Positions 57,308 to 64,000 of a stretch of 64,000 nt of DNA are shown here, one piece after another. Each line of letters starts with the position of its first letter. Position 1 is the first letter of the stretch. Below the pieces are notes generated by a model. That model saw only the letters and a program-made list of their open reading frames with translations, was not told the DNA's origin and did not search any database. The position numbers were made by a program, and so were the translations under genes. Origin of the DNA: Cylindrotheca closterium (taxonomy: Eukaryota; Bacillariophyta; Bacillariophyceae; Bacillariales; Bacillariaceae); NCBI GenBank assembly GCA_933822405.4, contig CAKOGP040002236.1, positions 1-64,000 of the forward strand. Reading direction: 5' to 3'.

Positions 57308-57830
57308 CGTCCATTCATATCGAAAAGCTACAAGATCTGCCCGAACTGTCGTGTCAATATTATCCTTATCGCAGCTGACTGGTTGATCGCTTTGAGCTGT
57401 TTGTGTGTGTTTGACGTTGAGCTTCTTGCCATTCGATACGGTACCGGTACCGGTACTGTGTAGGTTTTGTTTGACCTTCGTGGGTTCGTCATTCGTATCA
57501 CTATTCGTGAGATCAATGTCTTAGTGACCACCATCTGTCCGTCAACAGCAAATGAAGACCCGCATATTTTACTGCCCTCTTCCTACCGGTACAGTACTTG
57601 TACCAGGTACCAGGTACCAGGTACATACCGATGGAGTAGCAGTTACAGCTGGTATTATAGTATGTATTAATGCCATAGGCCCATCATCAGGTACCAGGTA
57701 CACTTTAACCAACTACAAAAAAGAATCACTAGAATGAAATCGCCCACACTTTTAAAAAACGATTTTTAAGATTTCTATTGCTCAATTATTAGTCTACAAT
57801 GTTATTATTGCCCCTCCCATTTCTATTTCT
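57308..57830. promoter_or_regulatory. Intergenic region with GGTACC repeat clusters
   Basis: 523 bp between the EF-hand gene start and the end of the next minus-strand gene. Two compact palindromic arrays lie at 57437-57460 (GGTACC repeated every 6 bp) and 57584-57628 (TACCAGG repeated every 7 bp), with another GGTACCAGGTAC near 57690. They probably lie in or near the EF-hand promoter. Confidence 0.5.
57584..57628. repeat. TACCAGG 7-bp tandem array with overlapping GGTACC palindromes
   Basis: Three to four consecutive TACCAGG units, preceded by TACCGGTACAGTAC. Each junction creates a GGTACC palindrome. A related 6-bp array lies 140 bp away at 57437-57460. Confidence 0.85.
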
Positions 57831-59273
57831 TTATGAAGCTTCTGTCGTTTCGGAAATTCGACTCTTTTTCTGAGGAGACTCAGACATTTCTTCATCTTCC
57901 GCCTGTGATGTTGCGGCTGGTTCTTTGGGTATGCCGGTGGACACCTCGGAGGTGGTATCCTTGATGGAAGTCGCTTCGACGGTGTCACTACTCCGTTTGG
58001 GGGGTTCTGAGTCGGCTGCAGCAGCTCGTGGAGATGAGGGCCCCGCGTTTGCAGATGGTATGACCGACTTGGCCATGGGAGAATCTCGATTAGGAGACTT
58101 GGAATCGCTTTCTTGGCGTTGCTCTTCCTTCTTCTTGAGCGTAGTCTCACGAGGAGACTTTCCTCTGGCCGTCAGCGTTGCACAGTGGCGAGAGGCGATT
58201 TCATCTTCGGCCATGAAGCGGATGCGATCGTCTTCTTCCTTCTTGCGGTAGATATCGCGGTTATCTTGAGTGCCCTTTTCCCAGGCGGCCAAAAGACGAC
58301 TGTTGAGATTGGTATTGACCAAAAAGGGATCCAGTTCTCCGCTCTCGTTGTTGGTCGATTTTCGAACTTGATCTTCCGCAAGTTTCTTGTATTGTTCCAA
58401 ATTGTCCTTGACAAAGAAATGAAAGTCGGTTTCAATGGGCCGGACTTCTTCCGTAGTCAGTTCTTGGGCAGCAGCGGCTCGTAGACGTTCCACTTCGGTA
58501 TTGTTCGCTAGCTTTTTGACGGCTGACGATTGGGAAGTTGATTCTGGAGATCGTTCCGGGCTTGCCTTTGGAACAGAGCCTTGGGGACTAGATGTAGGAG
58601 ATGAGTAGGGCGATGCTTGCTGTGTAGCTTCGGGAGACGAAGCGGGAGCCACTGGTCTTCCGGGCATTGTTGGCGGACTTCGGTACGGAGAAGAACCAGG
58701 ACGAACAGGCTGTCCGGGTTGGCCAGGCTGTCCGGGATAACCTCCTTCGTAGCCGTAGTAAGAAAGACGACCAGCTCCCGGTGGAACAGGTGCGCCAGGG
58801 TGATATCCATAGGGTGGATAGGAAGGAGATTGATGCGGAGGAGGGTAAGAAGCTCCTGGGAATCCTCCTGGTGTAGGCTGGCCTCTTGTGTAAGCGTGAC
58901 CATGATGTGGGGATGGTCCCGATGCTCCGTATGGACTTTGTGGAGGAGCTCCACTGTGACCCTGATACGGTGGATATCCCGGAGGATGACCGTAAGAACC
59001 AGGTGGCATGCCTCTGTAACCTGAGCCCATTGCTTCTGGTGGCATTCCCATGTGGTGACCAGCAGGAGGTCCTGGGGGAGACGAAGGTGAGTGGCCTTCC
59101 TGAATCAAATGAGCGTGGCCTCGATTAGGAGATGGCGGATGATCCATGACTCGATGCGGCGTTCCTTGTATTGCTTGTATGGAAGAGTTACTGTCTCGTG
59201 AAGTTTTATGCGTACGTGTATGTGTGTGCGTATGTGTTGTTGGTAAAATGTGCAAGATATCACCAGTGGACAT
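57831..59273 (-). CDS. Pro/Ser-rich protein with an HMG-box-like domain
   Basis: Single exon, 480 residues from the ATG at 59273; a second in-frame ATG at residue 43 (MDHPPSPN) is an alternative start, since the first 40 residues include a His-Thr dinucleotide-repeat run (THTHTHTRTH). Residues about 45-250 are very rich in Pro, Gly, Tyr and Ser (YPPYGYHPGAPVPPG; GQP repeats), the composition of a phase-separating transcription or RNA-binding factor. Residues about 281-357 resemble an HMG box: FHFFVKDNLEQYKKLAE, then LNSRLLAAWEKGTQDNRDIY and KKEEDDRIRFMAE, with the expected three-helix pattern. The tail is Ser/Lys/Glu-rich and ends with a basic KKSR cluster. It is probably a nuclear DNA-binding protein. 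Family placement rests on the HMG-like pattern only. Confidence 0.6.
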   Translation of the reverse strand: MSTGDILHILPTTHTHTHTRTHKTSRDSNSSIQAIQGTPHRVMDHPPSPNRGHAHLIQEGHSPSSPPGPPAGHHMGMPPEAMGSGYRGMPPGSYGHPPGYPPYQGHSGAPPQSPYGASGPSPHHGHAYTRGQPTPGGFPGASYPPPHQSPSYPPYGYHPGAPVPPGAGRLSYYGYEGGYPGQPGQPGQPVRPGSSPYRSPPTMPGRPVAPASSPEATQQASPYSSPTSSPQGSVPKASPERSPESTSQSSAVKKLANNTEVERLRAAAAQELTTEEVRPIETDFHFFVKDNLEQYKKLAEDQVRKSTNNESGELDPFLVNTNLNSRLLAAWEKGTQDNRDIYRKKEEDDRIRFMAEDEIASRHCATLTARGKSPRETTLKKKEEQRQESDSKSPNRDSPMAKSVIPSANAGPSSPRAAAADSEPPKRSSDTVEATSIKDTTSEVSTGIPKEPAATSQAEDEEMSESPQKKSRISETTEAS

Positions 59274-59801
59274 AATTTAGGTTCCAGAGGAGAAGAGAGA
59301 TTGTTCCTTGTCCTTCTTCTAGTTGAGTTTCAGGAGGTCTTGGGTTTGCTGTAGTAATGCTCTAAAGAAAGGCAAGTGGACCGCCCAGCGACAAGTGCTT
59401 GAACTTCGTCGTTGTGACTGCTGTGAGTTGCTTGAACGTAAAACTGATTTCGCTGTTCTCCTTCCAACGAAGCGAAATTTTCTCGATTTGAGCCGACCCT
59501 GCGAAAATTGGACAAATTCGGCCTATGTTCGGCCGGCGATTTTCTACTTGGGCACGTGGCTACCTACTGTACTGTACCTGGCGGCGGTATTACAGTACAC
59601 TCACTCGAACTGGTCCGAAGCCTGCAACGGGTCGTGTTAGTCGTGCCCCCTTCAGCAGGTTGGACCATCCTTGGTTGGATAGGATTTTGAAACTACAGTA
59701 TTGTAAAACTGCTCTTATTTGATACAATTACACTACACCACGCTACACATCTGCATTCTACATTCTGCATGTACTAGTACAGTACCGGCATTGTAATGCT
59801 C
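59274..59801. other. Intergenic region
   Basis: 528 bp upstream of the HMG-like gene and downstream of VWA gene 2. TACTGTAC/GTAC palindromes recur at 59565-59600 and 59770-59790. No convincing gene is present. Confidence 0.35.
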
Positions 59802-61430
59802 TTAAATACTGTCAAAAGAAGCTCGCTTAAACTTGCCGAGAATGCCAGTCGCAAACTGGTTTTTGAGTCTTTTCAAGTTGATCAGCGGTTCCTGGTTACA
59901 TGGCATAAAACAAAAACAGTTAGACAATCCACCATTCATCTTTGATCAATGTACTTTCAAGCAATCCACGATGACCAACGTACCATTTTCTTGGTGACTG
60001 GATTCAGATGTTTTTGTTCACGACCAAGAAATCGTTCGATGGTGTCGAGAACCTTGCTCCAATTTGCATCCCTGAGACACGCTTTTGCAAATGCCACACC
60101 AAAGAGCATGACACAAAATTCATATACTTCATCTTGGTTCAATGGCCGTTCATCAAGGAGATCAAATATCCGATTTTGGTAGCCCATTTCTCGGCACGTA
60201 TGAATAGGTCGAGCATAATTCAACCATCGATTGTGTGTGTATATCTCCTTTGCTTCATTTACGAAATCATCGAGTACTTCCTATAACCCAGCATTAGAGC
60301 ATTAGACAAGCGGTCAAATTTACTCCAATCGCTGTGGGGATCAACGCAAGGACACTTACCAGGTTCATCTCCAGCTGTGCATCAAGGCCATTGTAGAACT
60401 CTACTACCTCCTCTTCGTCTGTGAACAAACGAACTACCAACCAAATGGGCAATGTTTGCAATTGCCGAAGCGCTCGTATAAACTCATCGTTAGCAGCTTG
60501 CGAGTTGAGACCTTGCCGTGTTGTAGGCAATCCATCCGTGGCCAAGATTAATACAGCCTTCAATCCTTTAGTCATCATTTCGTCTGCCACTACCGACACT
60601 CGGTTGGCAAACTCGTAGATGTGTGCAGTAAGTGGCGTGGGTCCAGTTCTTTGATTTGAGACGCGTAAGGATCATTGCAATCAAGCAGCTCAGCAATCTC
60701 AACAGTCCATCTGACTTACGGTTGACAGGCTCTCATTATTCTCTTTGCAGCTTGAACTTCGTCTTCCGCAAACTTTGCTCCACCTCCTCCAACACTGAAT
60801 TCAGAAGATTCAGCCCTAGGACCAGGATCATTTAGCAAGCGAAACACACTGGTTGCTTCAACTGCTGCGGCAAATTCAGCATGGAAGTTCACCGTCTCTT
60901 CAAGCTCGGCCCATCGTGTACATGTAATAGCTGTGTTGCCACGCAAAGTTGAACCATCATTGGCTGTGGTGAAAGAAGAACAATGTGATCAGCGGCGTGA
61001 TGCAAGATGGAGAAAATTAGGAATAGAACATTCGTTTTGAAATCGACGCACTGAGCATACTGCCACTATTATCGACTATCCAGAATCGGACAGGAAACAA
61101 TGAACGAGTGGTTCCCATTTCCAGTGCGAGGCCTCTCGGAAAACCCATGTCCATCAGCCGTTCCGCCTCGTAATCGATTAGCTTCGCATCCTTGGTCTTG
61201 ACTAGCGACTGGATTGTCACTTGACTATGTGATCGTGCAGGGGAGGTTACACCACTGGTGATATCATCCACACTCATCTTCTCCAAGGAAATCACCTCGG
61301 CAACCGGAGACGCAGCGGTTGCTCGAAGAGAAGGATATCTCGAAATCTGAATGTCATCATCAACTAAGGATGCTGAAACCTCCTCAATGACTTCAGCGTT
61401 TTGTTCGACAGGTAATTGTAGATGCGACAT
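59802..61430 (-). CDS. VWA-domain protein without CaaX box (paralog 2)
   Basis: Exons 61430-61052, 60963-60720, 60648-60360, 60280-59984 and 59891-59802, with introns of 88, 71, 79 and 92 nt; 432 residues. The sequence is homologous over its whole VWA region to the gene at 45.7-46.9 kb. Shared blocks are FWIVDNSGSM (MIDAS D120-S124), TAITCTRWAELEETVNFHAE, SVFRLLNDPG, TGPTPL, LILATDGLPT and YNGLDAQLEMNL. A UBA-like stretch, ERLMDMGFPRGLALEM, precedes the domain. The N-terminal 75 residues are unrelated and acidic. The last exon replaces the CaaX end with a basic tail (LKRLKNQF...). The last exon join aligns TKKMEPLINLKRLKNQF with TKKMQRWIDLKRVKKAY of the first copy, which supports it. So one copy is probably membrane-attached and this one soluble. 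Function is unknown. Confidence 0.8.
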
Positions 61431-61899
61431 CCTTTCTCGAGAGAGATTCGTTCGCCCTATGCTGTCGTGTTCAATCTAGCTATACCGGTACTATACGATA
61501 GAGTTTTAAAAAGTAGAAGGCAATTCCAATTTTCGAGGGAGAATGTTGGGGAGAGTTGTGGCTGGATCCCCGCAATGTGAAATGTGGCAACCTGTTGTTC
61601 ACCTATCGTGTCACTTCTGTTTTGAGGTGCTTCTGACCTGCTGGCGCGCAAAGGACACATCGGGCTAAGGGGTGAATGAGACATGCCATTTCCGACTAAT
61701 GCGACTTTTAGGGCCCCGCATTGCCTAGCAGAAGCAGGTTTTGTTTCTGTGCGATGAACGCGCGGTAGTATTGCATTTTCATTTTATACTGCAAAAAAAA
61801 CCGGTTGTGCCTCTTCCGACTCAACCGATTACTGTTTTTCTATTTTCCACGCCAGCCCGTTAGAAGCACATTTTGCTGGGAACGAAACAGAATAGGTAG
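61431..61899. other. Intergenic region
   Basis: 469 bp upstream of VWA gene 2, presumably including its promoter. An ACCGGTAC palindrome lies near 61487. No gene is seen. Confidence 0.35.
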
Positions 61900-61928
61900 T
61901 TTAGGAGTCACCCAAACCGTCTGGCCTT
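61900..61928 (+). repeat. Left terminal inverted repeat (29 bp)
   Basis: Exactly complementary to 63361-63389; the match stops abruptly on both sides. Confidence 0.85.
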
Positions 61929-63360
61929 TCCCAGTCAATCTCCATTTCCCGCCGAGATTCAAAACCTCACGCCGGCATACCCGCTCACCGGCCTTCCATC
62001 CGTTAGATTTGAATTCATCAATCATTCATTCACTCACGGTTTCATCAAAATTGCAATGAAAATGAACGTAAGTTTCGGATGGGCGTTGCATCTCCTCCAT
62101 GCAAGTTTCTTACACAAATCTATTATCGCTCTATGCGCAGTGATGAGACGGATCAAATGAATGTGGTTGCGCTTCTGCAATCGATCGACTTTCATTTCCC
62201 TATCACTATCATGATTCAAGACCTTTCCAAAATTGCTTTCAATGATGCCGACGGGAAAGAGAACCAACGAGACCCCACCAACTCAAGTAAACAATCTATG
62301 ATACTACGAAAGATCTACGCTTGCGTCTATTTTGCCTGTATATCCGCGAAGTTTTGAACGAGATTTTGTCATTCTGTTGTTGCCAAAACAATGTTCAGAT
62401 GTCAACTCGTCAACAAGTCAAATGCTCTACGTTGCAAAGTTACCGACCTGTTATTCTACAAATGAGCTACGTTTGCGTCTTTCCTTTTTGCGAAGTATTG
62501 ACTGAGGTTCTGCCATTCTACGTTTGCAAGATAATTTTTGGAATGAAACATCAATCAACAAAATTCGCTACGTTACGGGTATTCCCTTTCTACAAGCACA
62601 ACCTCTTCTTCTTTTGAGCTGTCTCGATGTGTCATTGCCACCAACAAAAGCACTCCTATAATAGAAAGAGGCGCAATAAATGTCTCTTTCAACAGTCTTG
62701 GACGAATGCAACGTGGCTCCGTCGCATTAAAGATTATAAGCAGACACCATGCTCGCAAATCCTACATTTGAATAGATTGGCATTTCAATAAGACTATAGA
62801 CATACAATTATTCTGATTATTCTTATGACAGATTGATTTGACAGGGGAAGAGAAGTACCTGGTTACCAGGTACTGCTGGTCTCAACCGTTCGTCGTCACA
62901 AGTCGTAGCCAAGAAGAAGCAATTCTTCCAAGCGCCAAGTTGGGCAAAATTGGTGCATTTGGATCCCGTCTTTGGGAACTCTAATAAAAGGACCTCTTGG
63001 GAAAAGGTGCCAATGAAACGGACCTCTTGGGAGAAGGTGTCAAAGCCAATGCAAATAAAAAGGATCTCATTGGCTAGGTGTAATAGAATTCTGCTTACGT
63101 ATGCGCTGGTTTTCTTCCGACTTGCAACATATCGATTCCCTACGACAATCATTATTTCGGAGATCCACAATTTTTCACTCCTTTGCGGAGTCTTTGTGAC
63201 TCCTTTCCTCACGGGACTGCATTTCTGGCGGCAAAATGAGCCAGCAAGCCTCGAATTCAATCCGGTAGGTCCATGTGTAACACTTTGCGCGCGTTCTTTT
63301 TGCCCGACTTGTGTCTCACTTCTTTTTGAATTTTCCGTTAATTGTCCGCGTGGCGGAAGA

Positions 63361-63389
63361 AGGCCAGACGGTTTGGGTGACTCCTAAAA
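63361..63389 (-). repeat. Right terminal inverted repeat (29 bp)
   Basis: Exact inverted copy of 61900-61928. Confidence 0.85.
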
Positions 63390-63767
63390 GACCTTGTATC
63401 AGTCGACTGACTCATCAGATCAGGTCCAAGATGTCTAAATGTACAATACCCATAAAATACCATACAATCGAAGCATGAAGAATGCATTTTGTCAAGCAAT
63501 GGCATTTTATGCGCATCTTTCGCCCTAATTTTGACAACTAGTTTCAACCATGTTATGTCAATAAACTTCAATGGATTTCTTGCCACCAGTTCTGACCTTT
63601 TCAAGAGAGGGCAGGGTGTACATGCTTACTACTACAACTCAACTGATGTGTTTCTGGGCAAATGACAATTAAGACTCGACCACACTTTTTATGCTGTGTA
63701 TGCTATCATCTTTTCATCTTTTGAAATGACTCTACACCGCAACAGAGAATTAGCCTCAAAGTGTAAA
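63390..63767. other. Intergenic region
   Basis: 378 bp between the inverted-repeat element and the end of a minus-strand gene that enters from the right. No gene or RNA is seen; it should include the 3' untranslated part of that gene. Confidence 0.35.
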
Positions 63768-64000
63768 TCAGAGTTCACCCTTCTTGTACTTCTTGCACTT
63801 TCGCTCAACTTCTTCATCCAGGTCAGCCACAAAATCTAGTATATCAATTGGGTTTGTAGCTGTCCTGTTGGCAATGTATTCAACCAACGGTCCCATTGGA
63901 GGTTCCATTTGCCACGCAAGAGTTCCCACTGCGGACGGCCTTCGTGTTAGCAGATATTTGTGTGTACCTTCCGCATTGTATCTTCTTTTTACACTCGTTA
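63768..64000 (-). CDS. 3' end of an unidentified gene (partial)
   Basis: A minus-strand frame enters from the right edge and ends with TGA at 63768-63770, giving 76 C-terminal residues (first full codon at 63998). It reads as a real protein: TRRPSAVGTLAWQMEPPMGP, then EYIANRTATNPIDILDFVADLD, and a lysine-rich end EERKCKKYKKGEL-like (VERKCKKYKKGEL). No stop or splice site interrupts it. I do not recognise the family. The missing 5' part lies beyond the window. Confidence 0.6.
   Translation of the reverse strand, partial: TSVKRRYNAEGTHKYLLTRRPSAVGTLAWQMEPPMGPLVEYIANRTATNPIDILDFVADLDEEVERKCKKYKKGEL

Larger units (their letters stand above)
61900..63389. mobile_element. Non-autonomous terminal-inverted-repeat element, about 1.49 kb
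   Basis: Positions 61900-61928 and 63361-63389 are perfect inverted copies of a 29-bp sequence beginning tttaggagtcacccaaacc. If the outer TA on each side is a target duplication, the termini would be GGAGTCACCC and the insertion TA-type, as in Tc1/mariner relatives. The interior has only short frames and no recognisable transposase, so it looks like a non-autonomous element. Internally there is a degenerate repeat of about 152-bp period (62315-62600), a 30-bp duplication (63000-63050), and a further gtgactcct near 63200 that resembles the terminus. Confidence 0.6.

Noticed and set aside
57437..57628. GGTACC/TACCAGG arrays as a CRISPR array
   Set aside because: Units are 6-7 bp with no spacers, in a eukaryotic intergenic region.
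62079..63387. Short plus-strand frames inside the inverted-repeat element as genes
   Set aside because: They are short, Cys/Phe-rich and follow the internal DNA repeats; no domain or splice pattern supports them.

Overview
The window looks like nuclear DNA from a diatom (a stramenopile alga), probably a pennate one. Genes sit on both strands and carry short GT-AG introns, mostly 60-110 nt. Several proteins begin with a signal peptide followed by a Phe at the expected cleavage site, the pattern known for plastid import in diatoms. The protein set is eukaryotic (SDE2, SMC6, tepsin, VPS13, PAXBP1, FMC1). No bacterial operon, rRNA, CRISPR or intact autonomous transposon is visible. Exon-intron models were read by eye, joining frames at GT...AG borders and checking family motifs across each joint; none has been tested against transcripts.

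Layout. 1-1541: no assignable gene. 1.5-3.2 kb (+): SDE2 with a SPRY insertion. 3.4-5.9 kb (-): plastid-type OPR-like helical-repeat protein. 6.8-10.6 kb (+): SMC6. 10.7-13.1 kb (-): tepsin/MTV1-like AP-4 accessory protein. 13.1-14.8 kb: intergenic with an inverted-repeat element and an elongator tRNA-Met. 14.8-34.0 kb (-): one giant VPS13-type bridge-like lipid transfer protein of about 6263 residues in seven exons. 34.4-36.2 kb (+): S28 serine carboxypeptidase. 36.6-38.0 kb (-): RlmN-like protein that has lost its radical-SAM cluster motif. 38.6-41.5 kb (+): unknown Lys/Ser-rich, probably nuclear protein. 41.6-42.9 kb (-): membrane-anchored proline iminopeptidase-like hydrolase. 43.2-45.3 kb (-): PAXBP1/GCFC splicing factor. 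45.7-46.9 kb (+): VWA protein with a C-terminal CaaX box. 47.0-48.5 kb (-): queuine tRNA-ribosyltransferase. 48.8-49.9 kb (+): BTB-like protein. 50.8-52.0 kb (+): SDR dehydrogenase. 52.7-53.0 kb (-): FMC1. 53.3-56.0 kb (+): membrane-anchored EEP-fold hydrolase with two candidate first exons. 56.3-57.3 kb (-): four-EF-hand protein. 57.8-59.3 kb (-): Pro-rich protein with an HMG-box-like segment. 59.8-61.4 kb (-): second VWA protein, paralogous to the first. 61.9-63.4 kb: a 1.49-kb element with perfect 29-bp terminal inverted repeats. 63.8-64.0 kb (-): 3' end of an unidentified gene.

The genes are mostly unrelated housekeeping functions: genome maintenance (SDE2, SMC6), splicing (PAXBP1, SDE2), tRNA modification (TGT, and formerly the RlmN-like protein), membrane traffic and lipid transfer (tepsin, VPS13), proteolysis (S28, S33), organelle biogenesis (OPR-like, FMC1). 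Many are arranged head-to-head and share short promoter regions.

The observations most worth following are: the plastid-type RlmN relative that lacks the CX3CX2C motif and has a stop codon just before its second catalytic Cys; the two first exons of the EEP gene, each encoding its own membrane anchor; the VWA paralog pair, in which a 63-nt stop-free intron splits the MIDAS motif of the CaaX-bearing copy; the SDE2-SPRY architecture; and the terminal-inverted-repeat element.
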